NCBI GenBank assembly: GCA_947626785.1
Contig: CANQTO010000005.1
Location: forward strand, 18,520-82,519
DNA length: 64,000 nucleotides
From: an uncultured Oscillospiraceae bacterium
GTDB taxonomy: Bacteria > Bacillota > Clostridia > Oscillospirales > Oscillospiraceae
Direction: 5' to 3'
Below are positions 24,492-32,920 of the stretch, in pieces. A program made the position numbers and the translations under genes. The notes under the pieces were generated by a model that was not told where the DNA came from, ran no database searches, and saw only the letters and a list, made by a program, of their open reading frames with translations. The number at the start of each line of letters is the position of its first letter. Position 1 is the stretch's first letter.

Positions 24492-26451
24492 AATCCTTAC
24501 AGCACAGTCCAAAGAAGGCCGCGGAGACAGGCGGGAGGGTGAAGTGCCCCTCCGCCGCTTCCGGGCTTTTCCATTTCCAGCTGGAGGACCCGTCCACCAG
24601 AAGCTCCCAGTTTCCCGGCGGCAGGGGGAAGTTTGCCTCCCCGTCTCCGGCGTTGTAGGCCAGGAGCAGCCGCCGCCAGGGGCTGTTGCCTGCGTTGTCC
24701 AGCTCCAGCACCGCGCAGCCGTTCGCTGGGACGAGGGCGGGGGAAAACCGCTCCCCCGCCTTTGGGGACTTGTCGCAGAGGCCGGGGAGGCGCTGCCGCA
24801 GGGCCAGCAGGCCCCGGTAGTAGTCCGCCAGCTCCTCAAAGCGCCAGGCCCGCTCCCAGTCCAGCCGGTTGAGGGCGAGCGGCGCGTTATAGGTGTTCTG
24901 CACCCCCTGTTTGGTGCGGCCGAACTCCTCCCCGGAGAGCAGGAACAGCTGGCCCTGGCAGCTGAAGCAGACTGCCGCTGCAAAGCGGTTGGCCCGCAGC
25001 AAGGCCGGTGTGGCCGCGTCGAAGCCGGCGCCCGGGTCCAGGGTCAGCGCCAGCCGGTCCCACAGGGTCCAGTCGTCGTGGGCGGAGAGGTAGCTGACCG
25101 TCTGGGAGGGGGCCTTGGCGGGGAAGCCCTCCCCGGCCCAGCCCCGCAGGCAGCAGCGCAGCTGCTCCGCATCCAGCCCTCCGCCGTTTGCCAGGCCCCG
25201 GGCGTCGGGGCTGAACAGACTGCCCTTCACCGCGTCCCGGGTGCTGTCGCAAAAGGCGGCGATGCCGCTGTCCAGGCGGGACAGGTTCTCCTTGTCCGCT
25301 AAAAGCGTGCCGGGCCGGACGGCGGCCCGGTCCGCCGCCCAGGGCTCCCCCAGCAGCAGCTTCTCCCCCGGCCCGTAGCGCCGGTCCAGGGCCCGGCGGA
25401 TGGAGTTCATGAGCTCCGTGTCCAATAGGCCCATCAGGTCAAAGCGGAAGCCGTCCATGTGGTACTCCTCCGCCCAATACAGGACCGAGTCCAGGATGTA
25501 CTGTCCGCACATGCTCCGCTCGGTGGCCAGGTCGCAGCCGCAGCCGGAGCCGTTGGAGGTTTTTCCGTCCGGCCACTGGCGGACATAGTACCAGGGGACC
25601 GTCCGCCACAGCCAGGAGTCCAGCCGGTAGGTGTGGTTATACACCACGTCCATGACCACCCGCAGGCCCGCCCGGTGGAGGGCCTGCACGGCCTCCTTCA
25701 GCTCCCGGATGCGGACCTCGCCTTTAGCGGGGTCCGTGGAATAGGAGCCCTCCGGGACGTTGTAGTTCACCGGGTCGTAGCCCCAGTTGAACTGCTCCGG
25801 GCTGCCGCCCTCGTCCACCGAGCCGTAGTCAAAGACCGGCATCAGCTGGACGTGGGTGATCCCCAGGCCCTTCAGATAGTCCAGGCCTGTGGGGTGGGCC
25901 CCGTCGCCGTGGAGGCTGGTCCCCTCCTGGGTGAGGGCCTTGAAGCGGCCCCGCCACTCCGGCTTTACGCCGCAGGCCGGGTCCCAGGAGAAGTCCTTCA
26001 CATGGACCTCGTAGATCACCGTCTCCGCCTTCCTGGCCGGTGCTCGGTCCGTCTCCCAGCCCTCCGGGTCTGTCCGGCGCAGATCGACGACCATGCTCCG
26101 CTCCCCATTCAGGCCGCAGGCCCGGGCGTAGGGGTCGGCCGTCCGGCGGCAGAGCCCCTCCACGGTGACCAGATAGTCATAGTAGACCCCGTGCAGGTCC
26201 CCCTCTGCCTCAGCGGACCACAAGCCCCGCTTGCCGGGCTCCAGATCCAGCTCCTCCAGCGGCGCGCCGCCGGTCCCCTCCCGGAAGAGGCGCAGGCGCA
26301 CCCGCCCCGCCGTGGGGGCCCAGAGGCGAAACTCTGTCCTCTCCGGAGCCCAGAGGGAGCCCAGGGGCAGAGCGCAGTGATAGGCGGCCTCAAACTCCGG
26401 CGAGTCGAACCAGGCGGCCTGATCTTCTGTTTTCCGTGTTCTCAGTTTCAT
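24481..26451 (-). CDS. pulA: Type I pullulanase (GH13_14)
   Basis: A 656-residue cytoplasmic pullulanase, without signal peptide. A CBM48-type N-terminal domain (FRLWAPTAGRVRLRLF) precedes the barrel with FNWGYDPVNYNVPEGSYST (the type I YNWGYDP signature), MDGFRFDLMG (nucleophile Asp), LLGEPWAAD (acid/base Glu) and SYLSAHDDWTLWD. It cleaves alpha-1,6 branches in dextrins. ATG at 26451 has no ribosome binding site; a consensus-like promoter ends seven bases upstream, so the transcript may be leaderless. A terminator separates it from malG. The gene overlaps the next one by 11 bases. Confidence 0.9.
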   Translation of the reverse strand: MKLRTRKTEDQAAWFDSPEFEAAYHCALPLGSLWAPERTEFRLWAPTAGRVRLRLFREGTGGAPLEELDLEPGKRGLWSAEAEGDLHGVYYDYLVTVEGLCRRTADPYARACGLNGERSMVVDLRRTDPEGWETDRAPARKAETVIYEVHVKDFSWDPACGVKPEWRGRFKALTQEGTSLHGDGAHPTGLDYLKGLGITHVQLMPVFDYGSVDEGGSPEQFNWGYDPVNYNVPEGSYSTDPAKGEVRIRELKEAVQALHRAGLRVVMDVVYNHTYRLDSWLWRTVPWYYVRQWPDGKTSNGSGCGCDLATERSMCGQYILDSVLYWAEEYHMDGFRFDLMGLLDTELMNSIRRALDRRYGPGEKLLLGEPWAADRAAVRPGTLLADKENLSRLDSGIAAFCDSTRDAVKGSLFSPDARGLANGGGLDAEQLRCCLRGWAGEGFPAKAPSQTVSYLSAHDDWTLWDRLALTLDPGAGFDAATPALLRANRFAAAVCFSCQGQLFLLSGEEFGRTKQGVQNTYNAPLALNRLDWERAWRFEELADYYRGLLALRQRLPGLCDKSPKAGERFSPALVPANGCAVLELDNAGNSPWRRLLLAYNAGDGEANFPLPPGNWELLVDGSSSWKWKSPEAAEGHFTLPPVSAAFFGLCCKDYEI

Positions 26452-26458
26452 AGCATGT

Positions 26459-26487
26459 TTTATAGCACGTTCCCAAGCGTTTCGCAA
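26459..26487 (-). promoter_or_regulatory. Promoter of the pulA-led operon, possibly leaderless
   Basis: TTGCGA at 26487-26482 and TATAAA at 26464-26459 with 17-bp spacing. Only seven bases separate the -10 box from the ATG, so transcription would begin at or next to the start codon. A GCGAAACGCTT sequence overlapping the -35 could be an operator. Confidence 0.55.
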
Positions 26488-26491
26488 GATG

Positions 26492-26528
26492 AAAAAGGGT
26501 CTGTTCCGGAAATCACCGGAACAGACCC
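26492..26528 (-). terminator. Intrinsic terminator between malG and pulA
   Basis: On the minus strand a 13-bp perfect stem GGGTCTGTTCCGG/CCGGAACAGACCC with six-base loop is followed by TTTTT. It splits the transport genes from the enzyme genes. Confidence 0.85.
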
Positions 26529-26542
26529 GGGGAAACTGGATA

Positions 26543-27415
26543 TTAACCCTTGACCGCGCCGGAAGTCCCGTTGACGTAGAACTTCTGCAGGTTCAAAAAC
26601 AGGATGGCGATGGGGATGGAGATGAGCACCGCGCCGGCGGCAAAGGAGGTGTACCAGTTGTCGATATACTCCTTCTCCAGCATCCGCCACAGGCCGATGG
26701 CCACCGTGTACTGGTCGGCGTTGGCCCGGCAGATGACCTTGGCGAAGATGAAGTCCACCCAGGGCCCGATGAAGGAGGTCAGCACCGTGTAGATGATGAT
26801 GGGCTTGGACAGGGGCAGGGTGATCTTGGTGAAGATCTGCCACTTGGTACAGCCGTCCAGCGTGGCCGCCTCGTCGATGGCGAAGGGCGTGGTGTCAAAG
26901 AAGCCCTTTGCGATCTGGAAACCCAGCGCCGCGCTGCCGGAGTAGCACAGGACCAGGGCAAAGCGGATCAGGTTGCCTTCTGTCAGCCCCACCGCCTTCA
27001 GGATGAAGTACACGGCCACCATGGACATGAAGCCGGGGAAGAGGCCCAGGATCATGGCCATGTTCATGAAGGGCTTGCGCATCTTAAAGCGCATCCGGGA
27101 CAGGCAGAAGGAGGCGGAGAGCTGGAAGAAGGTGGTCATGATGCAGGAGAAGATGGCGATGATCAGAGTGTTCATGAACATCCTGGGGAAGTTGAGGATG
27201 GTGGTGTCCGTGAACAGCTTAGTGTAGTTGGCAAGGGTGAAGGCGTGGGGGAAGAAGGTGGAGATATAGGAGCCCTTCTCCGCCCGGAAGCTGGTCATGA
27301 TGACCCACAGCACGGGGAACACCCAGATGAAGGCCAGGACGGCCAGCAGGATATGGATGAGGATATTGTTGCGGACTCTCGCGGCTTTGGCGCTTTTCAG
27401 ACGTTCTCCTTTCAT
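26543..27415 (-). CDS. malG: Maltodextrin ABC transporter permease (MalG-like)
   Basis: A 290-residue six-helix permease of the carbohydrate ABC class. The cytoplasmic EAA loop reads DEAATLDGCTKWQIFTKITLP and the C-terminus KFYVNGTSGAVKG matches MalG/GanQ proteins. It forms the membrane channel with the MalF-like protein; the ATPase subunit is not in this window and is presumably a shared MsmK/MalK elsewhere. ATG at 27415 has GGAG upstream and sits 2 bp after the malF-like stop, so the two are coupled. Confidence 0.9.
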   Translation of the reverse strand: MKGERLKSAKAARVRNNILIHILLAVLAFIWVFPVLWVIMTSFRAEKGSYISTFFPHAFTLANYTKLFTDTTILNFPRMFMNTLIIAIFSCIMTTFFQLSASFCLSRMRFKMRKPFMNMAMILGLFPGFMSMVAVYFILKAVGLTEGNLIRFALVLCYSGSAALGFQIAKGFFDTTPFAIDEAATLDGCTKWQIFTKITLPLSKPIIIYTVLTSFIGPWVDFIFAKVICRANADQYTVAIGLWRMLEKEYIDNWYTSFAAGAVLISIPIAILFLNLQKFYVNGTSGAVKG

Positions 27416-27417
27416 GG

Positions 27418-28815
27418 TTAAAATCCTCCTTCCTCTTTGTAGGACTTACTGTTGCGGTAGGTGAGCAGGGAGCCGGCGGCCAGGATGATAAAGGTCAGAA
27501 TGCCCACCACGGAGCCGATGTTGTAGTACTGCTTGTCGATGGTCAGCTTGTACAGCCAGGTGACCAGCAGGTCCGTGGAGCCGGCGGTGGAGGCCAGGTT
27601 GGTCACCGGGGCGCCGCCGGAGAGCAGGTAGATCACGTTGAAGTTGTTGACGTTGCCGGTGAAGGTGGAGATCAGGTAGGGGGTGGTCACATAGAGCATG
27701 TAGGGCAGGGTGATCTTGAAGAACTGCTGGACCTTGTTGGCGCCGTCCAGATCCGCCGCCTCGTAGAGGTCGTTGGGGATGTTCTGCAAAACGCCCGTCA
27801 GCTGGAGCAGCGTATAGGGCACACCCACCCAGATATTGATGACGATGACCGTGACCCTTGCCCAGGTGGCGTTGGTGAAGAAGGGCAGGCTGTCCTTGAT
27901 GAGGCCCAGGTTCCGCAGCAGCACGTTCACCGCGCCCTCGGGCTGGAGCATGGTGCGCATGATGAGCAGGGACACGAACATGGGCACCGCGCAGGAGATG
28001 ACGAAGCAGAAGCGCCAGAAGCCCTTGGCCTTGGTGTCCTTCCGGTTGATGATGATGGCCAGGATCATGCCGAAGAAATAGTTTGTGAAGGTGGCGAAGA
28101 AGGCCCAGATCAGGGTCCAGCCCAGGACGGACCAGAAGGTGCTGCCCAGGACGCTGCCGCTGTCAAAGAGGGTGGCGAAGTTCTTCAGGCCCACCCAGTC
28201 GAAGAGCACAAGATGGTCGTCGATCTTGCTGTAGCTGGTGAAGGCCATGCAGATCATAAAGACCAGGGGCAGGATGTTCAGCACGATGATGAAGAACATG
28301 GACGGGGTCATGAGGAGCCGGTACAGGTTCTCGTCCAGCAGGGAGGCCAGGTCCTCCCCCAGGGTGGCCACGTGGCGGCCCGCCTTGTCGGTGAGCTCGG
28401 CGCTGTAGGCGCTCTTGAGGGTGCCCCGCCAGATCCAGAACATGACGGCGGTCAGGAGGATGGTGGCCACGCCGTACAGCAACAGCAGCACGGACTGGTC
28501 GCCCTTGGTGTACAGATAGACCTGCAGCTCCTCGTTCCAGACCTCCTGCTGCTCGATGCTGCCCAGGGAGACCAGCATCGCCAGGTTGTGGAAGCCGTTT
28601 GTGATCATGAAAACGATATAGGCGATCTCGGCGGCGAGGAACAGCAGCCCCTTGGGGACCTGCTTATGTACCATGTTGCCAAGACCCATGACCAAAGCGG
28701 AAGCTTTGGTCTCCGGCCCGCCGCTGCGGAGGGCCGCCAGGCAGCTCTTGGCCCGGATCATCTCCCGGGTGCCGATGCGCGCCTGTCTCTGTAACTCTTT
28801 GGTGGTCGTTGTCAT
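27418..28815 (-). CDS. malF: Maltodextrin ABC transporter permease (MalF-like)
   Basis: A 465-residue permease with a long N-terminal part. Residues 1-110 contain one to two helices and a loop, then helices follow; the EAA loop reads YEAADLDGANKVQQFFKITLP near 385. The family-typical NVNNFNVIYLLSGG follows. Clostridial maltodextrin permeases of this size are common. The gene lies 17 bp after malE with AAAGGGG before ATG. Substrate assigned from the pullulanase, debranching enzyme and glucosidase genes downstream. Confidence 0.9.
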   Translation of the reverse strand: MTTTTKELQRQARIGTREMIRAKSCLAALRSGGPETKASALVMGLGNMVHKQVPKGLLFLAAEIAYIVFMITNGFHNLAMLVSLGSIEQQEVWNEELQVYLYTKGDQSVLLLLYGVATILLTAVMFWIWRGTLKSAYSAELTDKAGRHVATLGEDLASLLDENLYRLLMTPSMFFIIVLNILPLVFMICMAFTSYSKIDDHLVLFDWVGLKNFATLFDSGSVLGSTFWSVLGWTLIWAFFATFTNYFFGMILAIIINRKDTKAKGFWRFCFVISCAVPMFVSLLIMRTMLQPEGAVNVLLRNLGLIKDSLPFFTNATWARVTVIVINIWVGVPYTLLQLTGVLQNIPNDLYEAADLDGANKVQQFFKITLPYMLYVTTPYLISTFTGNVNNFNVIYLLSGGAPVTNLASTAGSTDLLVTWLYKLTIDKQYYNIGSVVGILTFIILAAGSLLTYRNSKSYKEEGGF

Positions 28816-28832
28816 TTCGTCTCTCGCCCCTT

Positions 28833-30083
28833 TCAGCTGATGCCGTTGCTGTTCATGGCGGCGTTCATGCCCTCCGTCTGCTCCGCGGCGTTGGCGTGGG
28901 TCGTGGTGCCGTTGCGGATCGACTCGCCCATGTTCTGCACCGGCGTCCAGCAGTTGCCCATGGCGGATACGGTGGGCTGGAGGATGGAGGTGCGGTCAAA
29001 GGTGTCGTTCTGGGCGATGACCACCGGGTCTGCGGTGATATCCTCATGGGTCAGGAGCTCGGTGTTGCTGGGGATGGTGCTGCGCAGCTCATAGTGGAGC
29101 TTCTGGGCCTCGGCGGAGCCCAGGTAGATGGCCAGCTCCACCGCCGCCACCATGTGCTCGGAGTGGGCGTTGACGCCGATGGCCTTGGAGCCGGCGTAGG
29201 CCATCATCTGCTTTTCCTCCCCGTTGAGGTCAAAGCAGGGAGGCGCCACGGCGCCCATATTATCGCCCAGGATCTCCTTGATGCTGGGCGCGTCCCAGGA
29301 GCCGGTGAAGATGGCGTGGATGCTGCCGTCCCGGAGGCCGGCCATGCCGGCGCCGTCGTTGTCGATGACGAAGTTGGGGTTCGCCGCCAGGTCGATCAGG
29401 TAATCGGTGACCTCTGCCGCGTTCTCGCCGCCGAAGTCCACGCCCAGCTCCTCCTGGTTGTTGTTGCCGAAGAGGGTGCAGCCGTTGGCCACATAGAAGG
29501 CGGGCAGGTACCAGGAGTTGGTGAAGGGGAAAGCCACCCGTCCCTTTGCCAGCATGGCCTCCAGGCTCTTCACGTCCTCCTCGGTGAAGAAGCTCTTGTC
29601 ATAGTACATGAACCAGGTGTTGGTGGTGTAGGGCACGCCGTAGAGGTAACCGTCCAGGGAGACGGAGTCCACCAGCGCCTGGCTGGTGAAGGACTTGATC
29701 TCATCTGCGTATTTGCCGCCGATCTTGGCCAGGGCCTTGGCGTCGGTGAGGACAGTGATGTTGTCGTTGGCGTACATGAAGACGTCGGCGCTGTCCTCCG
29801 GGTCATAGGCCACGGTGCTGGCGGAGGTGGCCTCGTCGGCCACGCCGTAGTTGAAGGTGATGTTCCACTCGGGATGCAGGGCCGCGAAGTTGTTGCAGCA
29901 GGTCTGGAGCCATTCGCCGCTGGCCTGGGCCTGGTCTTCCGACGGCGCCCACACCAGCAGGCGGATATCCTCCGCGCCGGAGCCGGAGCCGCCGCCGGAG
30001 CTGCCGCTGCCGCATCCGGCAAGGCACAGCGCCAGGGCAGAGAGCAGGAGCAGCGCAAGAAGTCGCCTGGGTTTTTGGAGCAT
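28833..30083 (-). CDS. malE: Maltodextrin-binding lipoprotein (MalE-like)
   Basis: A 416-residue solute-binding lipoprotein: Leu-rich signal and lipobox LAGC (Cys at about 24), then a Gly/Ser linker and a family 1 sugar-binding fold (IRLLVWAPSEDQAQASGEWLQ, PYTTNTWFMYYDKSFF, AIFTGSWDAPSI). It captures malto-oligosaccharides at the outside of the membrane for the MalF/MalG channel. ATG follows GGGGGGA. Transcription starts from the promoter near 30135-30163 and is probably repressed by the divergent LacI protein. Confidence 0.9.
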   Translation of the reverse strand: MLQKPRRLLALLLLSALALCLAGCGSGSSGGGSGSGAEDIRLLVWAPSEDQAQASGEWLQTCCNNFAALHPEWNITFNYGVADEATSASTVAYDPEDSADVFMYANDNITVLTDAKALAKIGGKYADEIKSFTSQALVDSVSLDGYLYGVPYTTNTWFMYYDKSFFTEEDVKSLEAMLAKGRVAFPFTNSWYLPAFYVANGCTLFGNNNQEELGVDFGGENAAEVTDYLIDLAANPNFVIDNDGAGMAGLRDGSIHAIFTGSWDAPSIKEILGDNMGAVAPPCFDLNGEEKQMMAYAGSKAIGVNAHSEHMVAAVELAIYLGSAEAQKLHYELRSTIPSNTELLTHEDITADPVVIAQNDTFDRTSILQPTVSAMGNCWTPVQNMGESIRNGTTTHANAAEQTEGMNAAMNSNGIS

Positions 30084-30109
30084 AAAAGATCCCCCCGTTG
30101 TGATAAAAT

Positions 30110-30163
30110 GTTTCGTGAAGTTTCGCTAATCCGCAGTGTATGCCTATTGCTTCAAAAAGTCAA
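30110..30163 (-). promoter_or_regulatory. malE promoter with two CGAAAC operator half-sites
   Basis: TTGACT (30163-30158) and TACACT (30140-30135) with 17-bp spacing. Immediately after the expected start, two direct CGAAAC repeats ten bases apart lie at 30125-30110 on the minus strand. A further CGAAAC is upstream of the LacI gene at 30259 and another overlaps the pulA promoter, suggesting one shared regulator. Confidence 0.6.
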
Positions 30164-30297
30164 GATAATATATTCACAAATTTTTAATTTCTACGCTTTG
30201 CACACCGTGAATAGTCGATTTTTGTTGAAGTCGCCGGATTTCTCCGCCTCCCAATTTACGAAACTTTCCAAAACACGGGGAAGTTCTATACTTTCCG

Positions 30298-30326
30298 TTG
30301 ATTTTCTCCGGATAATGGGCTATAAT
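30298..30326 (+). promoter_or_regulatory. Promoter of the LacI-family gene
   Basis: TTGATT at 30298-30303 and perfect TATAAT at 30321-30326 with 17-bp spacing, 44 bp before the start codon. A CGAAAC element lies 34 bp upstream of the -35 box. Confidence 0.7.
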
Positions 30327-30370
30327 CAAGATAATCATAAACTTTACTTCTGGGATCGAGGTGTTCACGC

Positions 30371-31363
30371 ATGGCGACGATGGACGATATTGCCCGGCGT
30401 CTGGGCGTCTCCAAGGGGACCGTGTCCAAGGCGCTCAGCGGCGCGGCGGACGTGAGCGAAACAATGCGAAAATCCGTGGTGGAGACCGCCGTGGAGATCG
30501 GCTATTCCCGCATCGCCCGCGGCGCCTCCGGAAAACGCCTGTGCGTGTTCGTCAACAACATGGCCTATGAAAAGCCGGACGACTTCGGCTGGGATATCAT
30601 CACGGGCTTTCGCAAGATGGCGGAGCCCACGGACTACCAGGTGGATATCATCCCCTTCAACGAGCAGATGCAGAAGGAGTCCAGGTACGATGAGTTCATG
30701 CTCCGCCACAACTATCTGGGGGCGGTGTTTTTGGGCCTGACCCTGCTGGACCCCTGGATGAAGGATTTCCAGAGCTGTACCACCCCCGCCGTGCTGTACG
30801 ACAACCATGTCCAGTCCAACCCCGCCGTCACCCACCTGGGGATCGACAACGACGAGGGCATGGAGATGGCGGTGGCCCGGCTGGTGGAGCTGGGGCACCG
30901 GAAGATCGGCTATCTGAGCAGCGCCCTGGGCTCCTATGTCTATCAGGCCCGGTACGCCTCCTTCTTCCACGCCCTGCGGCAGTTCAAGCTGGACGCCCAC
31001 CAGTACATGGCGGGCTACGCCTACCGGAGCTCCGACTGTCTGGCCAAGCACCTGCCCCGGCTGCTGGACAAGGGCTGCACGGCGGTGATCTGCAGCCACG
31101 ATCTGCTGGCCCATACCCTGCTGATCCACTGTGCGGAGCTGGGCCTGCGGGTGCCGGAGGATCTGAGCGTGGTGGGCATCGACGATCTGCCCCTGTGCCG
31201 GTACACCTCTCCCCCGCTGACCACCATCCGGCAGGACCGGACCCAGCTGGGCAAGAGCGCGTTCTACGCCCTCTCCAGCCTGATCGAGCACGTGCCCATC
31301 AGTACGCTCCTGCTCCACGCGGAGCTGATCGAGCGGGCCTCCACCGGCCCCGCGCCCGTCTGA
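30371..31363 (+). CDS. LacI family regulator of the maltodextrin operon
   Basis: A 330-residue LacI/GalR regulator. HTH and hinge at residues 1-55 (TMDDIARRLGVSKGTVSKALSG, then RKSVVETAVEIGYSR) followed by a sugar-binding domain with GIDNDEGMEMAV, HRKIGYLSS and the late VVGIDDLPLCRYTSPPLTTI. Divergent from malE, so it is a MalR-like candidate repressor. The start at 30371 is ATG with GAGGTG about 11 bases upstream. Its inducer is presumably maltose or maltodextrin; not shown by sequence. Confidence 0.9.
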   Translation: MATMDDIARRLGVSKGTVSKALSGAADVSETMRKSVVETAVEIGYSRIARGASGKRLCVFVNNMAYEKPDDFGWDIITGFRKMAEPTDYQVDIIPFNEQMQKESRYDEFMLRHNYLGAVFLGLTLLDPWMKDFQSCTTPAVLYDNHVQSNPAVTHLGIDNDEGMEMAVARLVELGHRKIGYLSSALGSYVYQARYASFFHALRQFKLDAHQYMAGYAYRSSDCLAKHLPRLLDKGCTAVICSHDLLAHTLLIHCAELGLRVPEDLSVVGIDDLPLCRYTSPPLTTIRQDRTQLGKSAFYALSSLIEHVPISTLLLHAELIERASTGPAPV

Positions 31364-31406
31364 CAGGACCATATCACAGAAGGGGCCCGTAGAAAAACGG
31401 CCCAAA

Positions 31407-31448
31407 GAGCAACACCGAGGACTAACTCCATTAGTCCTCGGTGTTGCT
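31407..31448. repeat. 42-bp hairpin repeat, left copy
   Basis: Perfect 17-bp stem AGCAACACCGAGGACTA with a seven-base loop ACTCCAT; identical to 31666-31707. Lies 43 bp after the LacI gene stop. Here it lacks the T-tract that follows the right copy. Confidence 0.9.
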
Positions 31449-31449
31449 G

Positions 31450-31666
31450 AGACTGTCAAAAAACTTAAAGCTGCGCAGGAAAGCGAGTGAGCAGCGGGGG
31501 AGCGCGAGGGGGCAAGGCCCGCCTCGTGTTTGATCACCGCCAGCAAAACGCCCGAAAATTCGGGCTTTTGCCGAGCTTAGCGAGTTTTTTCAGAAGGGCT
31601 TGCCCTTCTGAAAAAAGTGGCGGCTTAGCGTGCAAAAAAGTCCAAAAGGACTTTTTTGACACGCTG
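31450..31666. repeat. 217-bp structured dispersed element, copy 1
   Basis: Related over its whole length to 63703-63919, with the same length. It contains three hairpins: GCAAAA(C)GCCCG.../CGGGCTTTTGC at about 31542-31571; TTTTTTCAGAAGGG-CTTG-CCCTTCTGAAAAAA at 31584-31615; and a long stem GCGTG-CAAAAAAGTCC/GGACTTTTTTG-A-CACGC at about 31628-31664. It sits exactly between two identical 42-bp hairpin repeats. No transposase is encoded. A 65-codon frame runs through it, also open in copy 2, but the conservation is better explained by pairing. Confidence 0.8.
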
Positions 31667-31712
31667 AGCAACACCGAGGACTAACTCCATTAGTCCTCGG
31701 TGTTGCTTTTTA
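31666..31712 (+). terminator. 42-bp hairpin repeat, right copy, with T-tract
   Basis: Same 17-bp stem and loop as 31407-31448, followed by TTTTT, making a strong intrinsic terminator. Probably the original LacI-gene terminator, or a copy made when the 217-bp element entered. Confidence 0.85.
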
Positions 31713-31858
31713 AGTGGTAAAACTTTGGTGTGAAACACAGTACCGCGTATAGTTTATGGCACACGCAAGCGGAACGCGCAGGAGGAGACCGGCGAGGTTT
31801 TCGCGGAAAAGGAGCTGTAGCTCAACTTTCCATTTTGCCATAGCCCCTATACCGAGTT
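31713..31858. other. Gene-free interval between terminator and histidine kinase gene
   Basis: Holds no complete gene. A short plus-strand frame ending at TAG 31818-31820 reads like a protein C-terminus (RNAQEETGEVFAEKEL) but has no start of its own; it may be the remnant of a lost gene. Confidence 0.35.
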
Positions 31859-32920
31859 TTAGCTCTGCCGCTCCGGCAGCGTGACCGTAAAGGTAGTGAT
31901 CCCGCCCTCGCTGCTGACCGACACACGCCCGTTGTGCAGCTCCACCACTTTTTTGACGATGGCAAGGCCGATGCCGTTCCCCTCAGAGGAGTGGGATTCG
32001 TCCGCCTGATAGAACTTGTTGAAGACTCTCTCCAGACAGTCCGCCGGGATGTCTTTTCCGTTATTGGAGATGGCGACGCTGGTCTCCCGCTCGCCCTCGG
32101 CGATCTCCACCCGGATCCTCCCGCCGGGCTCGGAGAATTTCACGGCGTTGTCCAGCAGATTGAGCCATACCTGCTTCAGCAGTTCCTCATTGGCGTAGAT
32201 CAGGTGCTCGCCGAAATCGATATCCATCTCCAGCTCCTTCTGGGTCCATTTGTCCTCCAGGACCAGGATCGCGCCCCGGATCTGCTCCGAGAGGTTGAAT
32301 TTGGAGACATTGGTCAGGATGGTCTGGTTTTCCACCTTGGTCAGGTTCAGCACGTTGATCGCCATGGAGGACAGGCGCAGGGACTCCTCCTCGATCACCG
32401 CCAGGTACTCCTGCTCTTCCTCCTCCGTCAGATTGCCGCGGCGCAGGAGCTTGGCAAAGCCGGCGATAGAGACGATGGGGGTCTTGAACTCGTGGGAGAA
32501 ATTGTTGATGAAATCCGTCCGCAAAACCTCCGTGTGCTCCAGCTCCTCGGCGGCCCGGTTGAAGCTCCTCTCGATCTCCTGAAAGGCCGGCAGCTCCCCG
32601 ATGGGCCGGCCGAACGCCAGCCGCGCCCGAAAGTCCCCCCTGGACAGCCGGTCGAGCTTGTCGATGACCCGGTTGAAGGGCTTCAGGTAGATCTTGCTGG
32701 CGGGCAGCGCCAGCAGGAAGCCGGTCCCCGTGCTGATCAGCAGCAGGAAAAGGAGGATGTCGCTGATCCCGGGCTGCTCCTCAGCGGAGCCGAGCACGCC
32801 GAATCTCACCAGGAGATAGAGGATGGCGATAGCCAGCACGATGGCCACGGTGATGATGACAAATACAAAGACCGACAGGAGCAGGGTGAGCGTAAATCGT
32901 GGATGTTTGTCTCTTTTCAT
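31859..32920 (-). CDS. Sensor histidine kinase
   Basis: A 353-residue membrane histidine kinase. Two helices (about 10-40 and 53-75) enclose a very short extracytoplasmic loop of some 12 residues, so it probably senses within the membrane. HAMP at 75-130, phosphoacceptor His143 in FSHEFKTPI, and the ATPase domain with N-box LLDNAVKFS, FNKFYQADESH and GNGIGLAIVKK. It overlaps the response-regulator stop as ATGA, so the pair is one operon. It is divergent from the putative glycolipid operon at 33719 and may control envelope composition. Confidence 0.92.
   Translation of the reverse strand: MKRDKHPRFTLTLLLSVFVFVIITVAIVLAIAILYLLVRFGVLGSAEEQPGISDILLFLLLISTGTGFLLALPASKIYLKPFNRVIDKLDRLSRGDFRARLAFGRPIGELPAFQEIERSFNRAAEELEHTEVLRTDFINNFSHEFKTPIVSIAGFAKLLRRGNLTEEEEQEYLAVIEEESLRLSSMAINVLNLTKVENQTILTNVSKFNLSEQIRGAILVLEDKWTQKELEMDIDFGEHLIYANEELLKQVWLNLLDNAVKFSEPGGRIRVEIAEGERETSVAISNNGKDIPADCLERVFNKFYQADESHSSEGNGIGLAIVKKVVELHNGRVSVSSEGGITTFTVTLPERQS

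Noticed and set aside
31487..31684. 65-codon frame in repeat copy 1, similar to a 66-codon frame at 63737-63937
   Set aside because: The similarity follows from conserved hairpins; neither frame has a ribosome binding site and both cross structured ends of the element.
31407..31707. CRISPR-like repeat pair
   Set aside because: Only two copies, perfectly palindromic and 217 bp apart, with no cas gene in the window.
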